This document shows positions 30,490 to 38,658 of a stretch of DNA of 39,473 bases, piece by piece (position 1 is the first letter of the stretch; every line of letters starts with the position of its first letter). Where the stretch lies: positions 1 through 39,473 of the forward strand of contig JYJN01000111.1 in NCBI GenBank assembly GCA_003263845.1, written 5' to 3'. The position numbers were made by a program, and so were the translations under genes. Source of the DNA: Vibrio aestivus (GTDB lineage: Bacteria > Pseudomonadota > Gammaproteobacteria > Enterobacterales > Vibrionaceae). The notes under the pieces are model-generated. The model made no database searches. It was not told the DNA's origin and saw nothing but the letters and a program-made list of their open reading frames with translations.

Positions 30490-30602
30490 CTTATTAAACT
30501 AGATAGGTCTGCTTATCATCTACCTTGAACTTGTTTGAGCGCTGCTCCTAAATCCAAATGAAAGCAGTGATTCCCAAACTTAAAACATTACCAGAACCTA
30601 TT

Positions 30603-31030
30603 TTATGATAGTACAATCAATTGATGATTGGCTAATGAAGAGCCCTTATGAGTATCTTGTGATAGGTGATGACTGATTGCTCTTTTTGCATCATAAAGTC
30701 TCTTTTTATAAGTCGCTTTTGATACTTTGAGAAGATCCGCTCTCTCAGACTGATTTCTAGTTCCAAGTTCAAGCCCAGACAAACCGTACTCAATTGAAAG
30801 GACAGCACGAGCTTTTGGAGTCAATTCCTTTAAAAAAATAGTGTGTATCTGTTCAATTCGATCACTAATCAAGACTCCATCGGTTCCTCTTTTCATAGTA
30901 CCTTTGTTCTTTCCAGTCTCAAAATTGCTTTCTTGGCCCAATCTTTTACATCTCTAGGTGACACGACACCTTTCTTGATCACCCAGTAAGCCCACACTTC
31001 AAGCAGAACATCATATTTACTCATTCTCAT
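30603..31030 (-). CDS. Q-like late antiterminator (frame interrupted once)
   Basis: The corrected 142-residue protein starts MRMSKYDVLLEVWAYWVIKK and continues WAKKAILRLERTKGTMKRGT, then ELTPKARAVLSIEYGL, KVSKATYKKRLYDAKRAISHHL. The LLxxWxxWV start and C-terminal helix-turn-helix with Y-x-x-R-L-x-x-A fit the phage antitermination protein Q group. A G seems to be missing (plus-strand CC at 30901-30902), so the N-terminal 44 codons and the downstream frame appear separate. Position upstream of a promoter-terminator leader supports the call. A sigma-like regulator is the alternative. Confidence 0.65.
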
Positions 31031-31419
31031 ATTAGATATCAATGTCATTATATTCTAACCTAGCCAACAATTAACAAAATACAGTAAACCTTACAACGCA
31101 CTATCCCATTTGACCTTATCTTCAAACAACTCCATAAGTGAGTATTTAAAACTTGAACCAATGAATAGCCAACAAACCAGTAGTCAATAATATAGGTAAG
31201 TCTACATTAACCTATTAAGTAAGCTGATCTCGATTTGAACTCACATATGTGATCAAATTAGACCAATAATCCATAAGTTCTATTTGGGTACAGAGCGTTA
31301 CTTCACGACCTTAGTTTGGATTAAAATGCGTTAGATACAATCCAACTAAAGAATCCAAAACAACCACAAAAACAACGTCTTTTAAACAAAATCACCCCCT
31401 ATTATATAAAGGTAAAAAA
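31031..31419. other. Intergenic region upstream of the Q-like gene
   Basis: No gene is supported. It contains the perfect 12-bp palindrome TCACATATGTGA at 31241-31252 within TTTGA/TCAAA arms, a possible operator for a regulator not found in this element. Confidence 0.4.
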
Positions 31420-31563
31420 TCAAAAAACTTCCTCATCCATAGGAACATCATACTCTATACCATCATCCTCAAATGGCACCAATTCACCGCTAACAATAAT
31501 TACACCGTGACGAGTCTCAATCTCATCGATAATTTCATTAGCATCACTGTAACTATGGTTCAT
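31420..31563 (-). CDS. Small acidic hypothetical protein
   Basis: A 47-codon ORF (MNHSYSDANEIIDEIETR, ending DVPMDEEVF) is too short for most gene finders. It is strongly acidic and lies between the recombinase terminator and the Q-like gene. No clear ribosome site precedes it. It is listed because the composition is protein-like; a role as excisionase or regulator would be speculation. Confidence 0.35.
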   Translation of the reverse strand: MNHSYSDANEIIDEIETRHGVIIVSGELVPFEDDGIEYDVPMDEEVF

Positions 31564-31568
31564 GCTAT

Positions 31569-31606
31569 AAAAGAGCCCTCATTTTCATGTCATAATGAGC
31601 GCTCTT
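31569..31606 (-). terminator. intrinsic terminator after the recombinase gene
   Basis: On the minus strand an interrupted stem AAGAGC-CTCATT / AATGAG-GCTCTT is followed by TTTT, 26 bp after the recombinase stop codon. Confidence 0.6.
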
Positions 31607-31631
31607 AATATGAACTTAATTTAACTTTTCG

Positions 31632-33186
31632 TCAATTGAAAGTTGGGGTGCGAATCCCGTTAGGATAAGTTATTGTGACAGAACCATATATAGCGCTAGC
31701 TTTTACTTTAGAGCCCAATATATTAATTTCAACAGACCCATCAGAGTTAAAAATACATGATTCAGTTATTTTAGATAACATAGAAGCAAACCTAATTCTA
31801 TAGTCCTCATCTCTCATATTTGTAACTAACTCTTTCAGTCTTGAATGCAAACTTTTGTTACTATTTAAGCCAAATTCACTTAGTTTTATATTATTCTGTT
31901 CAATTTGCTGAATTAGTTCGAGTTTTTTGTTCCTCAAAGACCTTTAACCTTTCAATCAGTGTTTCACTAGGGACCTCGGATAGAGCAGTTGCTAAATTGT
32001 TAATTTTGTCTTTTTGAGACTTTAATTGAACGTGAAGAGAGTCAATTTTTGCCTTAATATACCCTTTTTGCATATCTTCATTAGACGATTCATCAGAAAA
32101 CTCAACTGTTGTACATATGTATGCAATCAGAGCTTCTACATATTTGTACCTAAAGTTAGGAAGGGCACATTTAGTTTGAGAGTTTCTCGATGTCGAGCAC
32201 GTTAGATATTTGTAATTTTCAATTTGATTGTCACTCGCCCTAAGACGATTTTTTCCATGCATATATAATGGTGCACCACAGACTCCACACGTAGCTATAC
32301 CTGTCAATACATTAGACGTCCCCTTGTTACGTCCTATGCCCGTGTTATTAGAGTTCCTTTGTAGTAATGATTGAGCTTGATAAAACGTATCTTTAGTAAT
32401 AACTGCAGGAAAAAAGTGTTCCTCTTTAATCGACTTAGCGTCCAACTCTCCATAAGTTGATTTGCTTTTTAGCACCGCATTCACCGTCGAAGAAGACCAA
32501 ATCTTTGAGCTACCAATTGTCTTAACTCGCTCCTCATTGAGCTGTCTGGCTGTCGAATTCACAGAGCCAAGTTCCAAATAGATTTCGAACACTTTCTCGA
32601 CTGACTCTGATTTATCATTTAAGATGTATTCTTGAATTTCTTCATCATAGTTAACCCATTGAGGAGATCTCAGCTTTGGCTTTTTGCCATTTTCTACACG
32701 CTCCCTTTTTGCTTTCCACGTACTGCTTGCGCGGCTTGATTTAGTTTTAGATTCTTCATATGCATGAAACAAACTTATAACCATAATCATTAACTCATCG
32801 ACATCACTCGAAGATCTAGGTGTTATAATTTTTCCATCTCTTAGAGTTACAATATTGATCCCTTTATCTAGAATACATTGAACTTTGGCAACCGCTGAGG
32901 CTAACTGATCTCGATTTAGATTTTCTATACTATCAATTAATAAGTATGCATTTTTAGGAACAGAACCTGCGTCAATTTCTTCGAGTATGAAAGACAATAC
33001 ATCTACAGCACTAGAGTCATGTCGAAAGCCAGCCGTTTTTGAATCCAAATTTACGCTTAGAAGCTTCGCATCATTGTCTTGACACCATTTTTTTGCAGAC
33101 TTAGATTTGGTCGCATTTGAGTCTTTGTTTCTTTTCATAGAATAACTGTATTGACAGTACATAACTGCGCAAATCTGTTCGATCAT
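31632..33186 (-). CDS. Large serine recombinase (integrase) with altered catalytic motifs (frame interrupted once)
   Basis: The corrected 517-residue protein has an N-terminal resolvase-like domain, a recombinase domain (VEKVFEIYLELGSVNSTARQLNEE), a zinc ribbon (TGIATCGVCGAPLYMHG, later LTCSTS and KCALPNF) and a C-terminal coiled coil. It probably integrates and excises the island at the yciU repeat. The nucleophile region reads YCQYS instead of Y-x-R-x-S, and SIENLNRD replaces SLDRLSRD, so two normally conserved arginines are Gln and Asn. The ATG at 33186 has AGGAGG 6 nt upstream. An extra A at 31923-31928 splits the gene (31900-33222 and 31632-31937). It lies 273 bp from attR. Confidence 0.82.
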
Positions 33187-33212
33187 TAAATACCTCCTGT
33201 TGCATTTATGTG

Positions 33213-33240
33213 ATAGTACCACTATTTCAACATGTGTCTA
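33213..33240 (-). promoter_or_regulatory. promoter of the serine recombinase gene
   Basis: The minus strand has TAGACA (33235-33240), 16 bp and TACTAT (33213-33218), 27 bp before the start codon. An inverted TATAGACA on the plus strand near 33257-33264 could be part of an operator. Confidence 0.45.
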
Positions 33241-33458
33241 TTTTTTCGGAAATTACATATAGACAACAAAGCATGGTAGCTTCCTTTACTCAAATATCAG
33301 TAATTCAAGCCAGAACCATGCTGGAAAGCGTAATACTCTGATATTAAGAAACAATTAGACTTCATTTCATTGTTAAATATGTTAACTACCTAGGTGCTTG
33401 GGCTTTACTTCCCAAAACCCTGAAATTTAAACTAACACTATTTTTTACAGCATAAGTC

Positions 33459-33506
33459 CTGTCATATGCTGTGGAAGCGTGACTAACACATTAAAAAATG
33501 ATTTGA
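33459..33506. repeat. attR: right copy of 48-bp direct repeat
   Basis: This is identical over 48 bp to the 3' end of yciU and its downstream sequence (10341-10388). Weaker similarity extends to 33451-33514. It marks the right end of the island and includes a remnant of the last yciU codons and stop. Confidence 0.9.
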
Positions 33507-33516
33507 AGTCAATTAC

Positions 33517-33543
33517 AAAAGCCAATCTCTGATTGGCTTTTTT
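33517..33543 (+). terminator. displaced yciU terminator
   Basis: AAAAGCCAATC-TCT-GATTGGCTTTTTT is a strong plus-strand terminator directly after attR. Its place relative to the repeat shows that it originally ended the yeiP-yciU transcript; now it lies 69 bp before hutC. Confidence 0.8.
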
Positions 33544-33580
33544 GTTTCCTCAACTTGCATCCCTTACGTAAATGACTGAT

Positions 33581-33598
33581 TATTTGTATAGTCAAATA
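33581..33598. promoter_or_regulatory. candidate HutC operator before hutC
   Basis: TATTTG-TATAGT-CAAATA is a perfect 6+6 inverted repeat 13 bp before the hutC ATG. It shares TTTGTATA with the site before hutI. GntR/HutC proteins bind such sites, so autoregulation is likely; binding is inferred. Confidence 0.5.
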
Positions 33599-33611
33599 AA
33601 GGAAACATACA

Positions 33612-34325
33612 ATGTCCTCTGAACCGCTCTATCTGCAAATTAAACAGTTTATCGATGACAATATTACATCTGGTCGCTGGCCTCACGGTCATCGGATTAC
33701 AACAGAGGTAGAGCTCGCTAATCAGTTTTCAGTCAGCCGTATGACGGTCAACAAGGCGATCAGAGACTTGGTTAACGACGGAAAACTCACGCGTAAGCCT
33801 CGCGCAGGCACTTTCGTTAATCTTAACCAACATAAGCCGGAATCCCCCCTTCTCGACATTCGTAACATTTCGGAAGAGGTTCTAGAGCGCGGCAAGATAT
33901 ACAGTAACAAAGTCATAGCCCAATCTTCGCTCAAAGCCGATGATGTCATAGCGACTAAACTCGGAATAATGCAAGGCTCACCCGTATACTTCAGCAAGAT
34001 TGTTCACTTCGAAGACGAAACTCCAATTCAACTCGAGGTGCGTTGGGTAAACGCCCACATAGTGCCAGATTATATCAATCAAGATTTTACTCAATTTACT
34101 CCTCACCAGTATCTGTCAAATAACTGCCCGCTCAGTGCGATAGAGCATACAGTTGAAGCCATAATTGGTGATGAGGAGATTAACGATGCACTCGAATTGT
34201 CAGAAGGCAACGCTTGTTTGCTCCTCAAACGTCGCACATGGAGTAATAACGCACTTGTAAGCTCTGCACTTCTCTACCATCCAGGCAATAACTACAAATT
34301 AAGCTCTAAGATAATGATCGATTAA
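33612..34325 (+). CDS. hutC: Histidine utilisation repressor, GntR/HutC family
   Basis: HutC represses the hut genes until urocanate binds. The 237-residue protein has a GntR winged helix at the N terminus (PLYLQIKQFIDDNITSGRW, VELANQFSVSRMTVNKAIRDL, RKPRAGTFV) and a UTRA effector domain in the C-terminal two thirds (LERGKIYSNKVIAQ, QLEVRWVNAHIVPDYI). AAAGGAAA precedes the ATG. It is followed by hutI after 115 bp that carry a second candidate operator. Inverted-repeat sites before both hutC and hutI suggest it controls itself and the catabolic genes. Confidence 0.93.
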   Translation: MSSEPLYLQIKQFIDDNITSGRWPHGHRITTEVELANQFSVSRMTVNKAIRDLVNDGKLTRKPRAGTFVNLNQHKPESPLLDIRNISEEVLERGKIYSNKVIAQSSLKADDVIATKLGIMQGSPVYFSKIVHFEDETPIQLEVRWVNAHIVPDYINQDFTQFTPHQYLSNNCPLSAIEHTVEAIIGDEEINDALELSEGNACLLLKRRTWSNNALVSSALLYHPGNNYKLSSKIMID

Positions 34326-34394
34326 AGAACATCATCCTCATTACCGATCACAATTTAGCAACATTCACCTTGCCGTAGTGAAACAAATACACTT

Positions 34395-34412
34395 TAATTT
34401 GTATATACATTT
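34395..34412. promoter_or_regulatory. candidate HutC operator before hutI
   Basis: TTTAATTTGTATATACATTT contains the perfect palindrome TGTATATACA and shares TTTGTATA with the site before hutC. It lies about 30 bp before the hutI start, where a repressor would block the promoter. Confidence 0.5.
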
Positions 34413-34440
34413 AAGGTGACCACTCGCTAGTGAGCAAACA

Positions 34441-35682
34441 ATGGACAAAGGCAGCCCTCTAAAACTGATCAACGCTCGAATCGTATCAATGATCCCAGGT
34501 GATGATGGATACGCACTCTCTGAACCGAGCAGCATTCATATTCGAGATGGGAAGATCCATTCCATTCAAGTTGAAACACTGTCAAAGGACTGTTCAGAGC
34601 ATGACGTAGAGGTATATGACTGCAGAGGAAGTTTGGTCACACCTGGCCTCATTGACTGTCATACTCACCTAATATTTGCAGGCAGTCGTGCGCAAGAGTT
34701 TGAGAAACGCCTTCAAGGTGTGCCCTATCAAGAAATCGCCAAACAAGGTGGTGGAATTCTCTCCACCGTCGCGGCTACTCGCGCTGCTAGCGAAGAGGAA
34801 CTCGTCGAACTCGCTCTACCTCGACTTGATGGTTTAATTCGCTCGGGCGTTACGTCTATTGAGGTCAAATCGGGTTATGGTTTGAGTCTTGATGATGAAA
34901 TAAAGATGCTCAAAGCCGCTCATCAACTAGAGCAATATCGCGACATCCGCGTGACAACGACACTTCTTGCAGCTCACGCTCTGCCTCCTGAGTTTGCTGG
35001 CAAGGCTAATCAATACATCGATTACGTGTGTAATGTCATTATTCCTAAAGTCGCTGAACTTCAATTGGCAACCAGTGTGGATGTGTTCTGTGAATCGATT
35101 GGTTTTGATATCGAACAAACCGAACGTGTCTTTCGTACAGCGACAAACCATGATTTGAAAGTTAAAGGGCATACTGAACAACTGTCGAACTTAGGCGGTA
35201 CCGCTTTGACAGCGCGTTATAACGGACTCTCTGCCGATCACATCGAATACTTAGATGAAGAAGGTATTAAAGCCCTTGCCGATTCAGAAACCGTTGCAAC
35301 GCTTTTGCCCGGCGCATTTTACTTCTTGAAAGAAACTCAAAAGCCGCCGATCGAACTGCTACGTCACTACAAAATCCCAATGGCCGTTGCCAGCGACCTC
35401 AATCCCGGAACTTCGCCATTCGCAGATTTGACCATGATGATGAACATGGCCTGTACTCTGTTTGGCCTCACACCGGAGGAAGCGCTGCGCGGTGTAACCC
35501 ACCACGCAGCCAAAGCACTGGGTCAAAGTTGCTCAAGAGGTCAAATCAAAACAGGTTTCGATGCGGACTTGGTGGTTTGGAACGTGAGCCACCCTGCTGA
35601 ACTGAGCTATGTCCAAGGAATAAACAAAGTCGAGTCTAGAATTATCAAAGGCAACATTTGCTCCTCTGTGGACAATGTTTAG
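34441..35682 (+). CDS. hutI: Imidazolonepropionase
   Basis: HutI hydrolyses 4-imidazolone-5-propionate to N-formimino-glutamate, step three of histidine breakdown, in the cytoplasm. The 413-residue protein is a complete amidohydrolase. Metal and catalytic residues are visible: H74 and H76 in DCHTHLIF, H179 in LAAHAL, H244 in KGHTEQ, H267 in SADHIEY and D319 in [11 protein letters not shown]. It starts at ATG 34441 with a weak ribosome site and ends 9 bp before hutG, so the two are co-transcribed. Confidence 0.96.
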   Translation: MDKGSPLKLINARIVSMIPGDDGYALSEPSSIHIRDGKIHSIQVETLSKDCSEHDVEVYDCRGSLVTPGLIDCHTHLIFAGSRAQEFEKRLQGVPYQEIAKQGGGILSTVAATRAASEEELVELALPRLDGLIRSGVTSIEVKSGYGLSLDDEIKMLKAAHQLEQYRDIRVTTTLLAAHALPPEFAGKANQYIDYVCNVIIPKVAELQLATSVDVFCESIGFDIEQTERVFRTATNHDLKVKGHTEQLSNLGGTALTARYNGLSADHIEYLDEEGIKALADSETVATLLPGAFYFLKETQKPPIELLRHYKIPMAVASDLNPGTSPFADLTMMMNMACTLFGLTPEEALRGVTHHAAKALGQSCSRGQIKTGFDADLVVWNVSHPAELSYVQGINKVESRIIKGNICSSVDNV

Positions 35683-35691
35683 AGGTTAAAA

Positions 35692-36705
35692 ATGAGTATT
35701 AAAACTGACAACACACCTTGCCTAACAACCCACCATGAATTCGAATGGCAAGGTAGAACGGATCTTGAGGACGCAGAACTTGGTACGCGTGTTCATCACA
35801 TTATCGAGTCGCAACAAGCCGTGAACTTAGCCGAACACGCTGATGCCGTATCGATTCTTGGCTTCGCCACCGATGCAGGTGTAGCGCGTAACAAAGGGCG
35901 AATCGGAGCAGGTAAAGGCCCAGACCAAATTCGCCAAGCCCTAGCCAATATGGCTTGGCACGAAAATTCTACTCTCGTCGACCTTGGAAACGTATATTGC
36001 CAAGGCGATCAGCTTGAATCAGCTCAAGTAGAGTGCGCTCGAGTTATCACAACGGCATTACAGCATACACCTGTTATCACGCTAGGTGGTGGACACGAGA
36101 TTGCTTGGGCATCTTTTAAAGGACTCGCAGATCACTTTCATTACTTAAAAAGCAACACGCCCAAGATCGGCATTATTAACTTCGATGCTCATTTTGATTT
36201 GCGTAAATTTCAGCACGATAACGAAGAGATTAAACCAAGCTCTGGCACACCTTTCAGCCAAATCCAGAGTTACTGTGAGCAGCAGAACTGGGGTTTCAAC
36301 TATGCCTGCTTAGGAGTAAGTCGATCAAGCAATACACCCGCCCTATTCCAACAAGCGGACTCTCTAAATGTGTGGTACGTCGAAGATAAACATCTCACCA
36401 CACTTCATTACAACGAGCATTTAGCTCAGCTAGAAGCGTTTGTTGCATCCGTTGATGTTGTTTACCTAACCATTGATTTAGATGTATTTCCTGCCGCGAC
36501 AGCGCCGGGTGTTAGTGCTCCAGCACCCGCTGGCGTCACGTTTGATGTCATCAGCGGCTATCTCGATTGTATTTTCAGTCACAGCGACAAATTACTCATT
36601 GCCGATATCGCTGAGTACAACCCAACTTATGACATTGATGGTCAAACCGCGCGTTTAGCAGCAAGGCTATGTTGGGAAATAGCCAATGCGATGTCGAATA
36701 GATAA
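35692..36705 (+). CDS. hutG: Formimidoylglutamase
   Basis: HutG splits N-formimino-glutamate to glutamate and formamide. The 337-residue protein is a ureohydrolase (arginase family) with manganese ligands H135 in GGGHEIAWA, D165, H167 and D169 in NFDAHFDLR, and D262 and D264 in TIDLDVF. GAGG lies just before the ATG. It follows hutI closely; a 214-bp gap with small tandem repeats separates it from hutU, so hutU may have its own promoter. Confidence 0.96.
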   Translation: MSIKTDNTPCLTTHHEFEWQGRTDLEDAELGTRVHHIIESQQAVNLAEHADAVSILGFATDAGVARNKGRIGAGKGPDQIRQALANMAWHENSTLVDLGNVYCQGDQLESAQVECARVITTALQHTPVITLGGGHEIAWASFKGLADHFHYLKSNTPKIGIINFDAHFDLRKFQHDNEEIKPSSGTPFSQIQSYCEQQNWGFNYACLGVSRSSNTPALFQQADSLNVWYVEDKHLTTLHYNEHLAQLEAFVASVDVVYLTIDLDVFPAATAPGVSAPAPAGVTFDVISGYLDCIFSHSDKLLIADIAEYNPTYDIDGQTARLAARLCWEIANAMSNR

Positions 36706-36830
36706 TTGAATGACCTTTCCCAACAGCAAGGGAATAAAAGCTAATAAACAGATAACCAAAAACGTTGGTTGACCGATTTAAAGGCTGCCAACGAAAAAAA
36801 AAGCGAAGTGCGAATAGTCACTCGCCAATG

Positions 36831-36875
36831 CATTACCTACAACCACATTACGTACAAACACTTTACCTACAAACA
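36831..36875. repeat. three tandem 15-bp imperfect repeats upstream of hutU
   Basis: CATTACCTACAACCA, CATTACGTACAAACA and CTTTACCTACAAACA lie head to tail, 45 bp before the hutU start. Each contains TTAC-TACAA. They may be binding sites or a simple repeat expansion. Confidence 0.65.
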
Positions 36876-36919
36876 TAACTATAAACGTTGAAACAAAAGT
36901 CAAAGAAGGAGTATCCAAC

Positions 36920-38634
36920 ATGACAGAGAGTCTTAGCAGCAATCCTCGCCTTGATACCACTCGCCTTGATACAAATAGAACGATTCGAGCCCCTCATGGC
37001 AGCGAACTGAGAACAAAATCTTGGCTAACGGAAGCGCCACTGCGCATGTTGATGAACAACCTAGATCCAGATGTGGCAGAACACCCACACTCACTAGTAG
37101 TGTATGGTGGTATAGGCCGTGCTGCGCGCAACTGGGAGTGTTACGACAAGATCGTGGAAGTGTTAAAGCGCCTAGAGGACGACCAAACGCTACTTGTTCA
37201 ATCTGGTAAGCCCGTTGGTGTATTCCCAACTCATAAAAATGCCCCTCGCGTCATTATTGCAAATTCTAATCTAGTGCCTCATTGGGCTAACTGGGAGCAC
37301 TTCAACGAGCTCGATAAGCAAGGCTTGATGATGTACGGTCAAATGACCGCAGGAAGCTGGATCTACATTGGCTCACAAGGCATTGTCCAAGGCACTTACG
37401 AGACTTTTGTCTCTGTTGCGAAGAAACACTTCGACGGCGATGCGACTAACCGATGGATCTTAACTGGTGGCCTGGGTGGTATGGGCGGTGCACAACCCCT
37501 TGCTGCAACTATGGCTGGTTTTTCAATGATCGCCGTAGAATGCGACGAATCACGTATCGATTACCGACTACGCACAGGCTACGTGGATAAAAAAGCCACT
37601 AGCCTTGACGAAGCTTTGGCGATGATTAATGAGACCGACAAGCCAATCTCAGTAGGTCTATTAGGCAATGCAGCGGATGTATTCCCAGAACTCGTTGAAC
37701 GTAACATCACACCTGATGTTGTTACTGACCAAACATCGGCTCACGATCCACTCAACGGCTACCTACCGCAAGGCTGGTCTATGGAACATGCGCAATCAAT
37801 GCGCGAGCAAAACGAAGCTAAAGTAGTAAAAGCGGCGAAAGAATCGATGGCCATTCAGGTTTCAGCCATGTTGGAGCTACAAAATCACGGTGCAGCAACG
37901 CTTGATTATGGTAACAATATTCGTCAAATGGCGTTAGAAGAAGGCGTTCAGAATGCCTTCGATTTCCCGGGGTTTGTTCCGGCTTACATCCGCCCTCTAT
38001 TCTGCGAAGGTATTGGGCCATTCCGCTGGGCTGCGTTATCTGGCGACCCTGAAGACATCTACAAAACGGACCAAAAAAGTAAAAAGAGCTGATTCCAGAC
38101 AATCCGCATCTCCACAATTGGCTAGATATGGCCAAAGAGCGCATTCAGTTCCAAGGGTTACCTGCTCGAATCTGTTGGGTTGGCCTAAAAGATCGAAAAC
38201 GTTTAGGTGAAGCCTTCAACCAAATGGTGAAAGATGGTGAGTTGAAAGCACCAATCGTCATTGGCCGTGATCACCTTGATTCTGGCTCGGTTGCTAGCCC
38301 TAACCGTGAGACTGAAGCTATGATGGATGGCTCTGACGCCGTATCAGATTGGCCACTACTCAATGCTCTTCTGAATACCGCAGGTGGCGCTACTTGGGTT
38401 TCACTGCATCATGGGGGCGGCGTTGGTATGGGCTTCTCGCAACATTCTGGCATGGTTATTTGCTGCGATGGGAGTGATGATGCCGCAGACCGTATTGCGC
38501 GAGTTTTACATAACGACCCTGCTACCGGTGTCATGCGCCATGCGGATGCAGGTTACGATATTGCTAAACAGTGCGCAGCCGAGCAAGGGTTAGACTTACC
38601 TATGCTCAACGAAGAACTGAAGAACTTGAAATAG
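36920..38634 (+). CDS. hutU: Urocanate hydratase (frame interrupted)
   Basis: HutU converts urocanate to imidazolonepropionate using tightly bound NAD+. Two frames, 36920-38092 and 38128-38634, make up a protein of 570 residues. Conserved blocks include [29 protein letters not shown] (the NAD-binding glycine-rich loop), [31 protein letters not shown] and [17 protein letters not shown]. The break lies at two A runs, 38073-38078 and 38081-38085, where one extra A in each restores KTDQKVKELIPD; one missing A would also restore the frame. AAGGAG precedes the ATG. The N terminus has a small repeat RLDTTRLDT not seen in the HutU proteins I recall. Confidence 0.93.
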
Positions 38635-38658
38635 GCTAAGAAACAAGGAATGAATGAG

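Larger units (their letters stand above)
10389..33458. mobile_element. Integrated phage-tail island (candidate mobile F-type-like tailocin or headless prophage)
   Basis: About 23.07 kb lies between two 48-bp direct repeats. Recognisable genes, all on the minus strand, are a serine recombinase, Q-like antiterminator, lysis genes, neck-like, tail and fibre genes. No terminase, portal, protease, major capsid, replication or CI-like gene is visible. The head module would normally lie between the endolysin (28969) and the neck gene (28822), but these are only 146 bp apart. An IS4-type element is inserted near the left end. Boundaries are exact to the repeat; the biological interpretation is inference. 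Confidence 0.85.
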
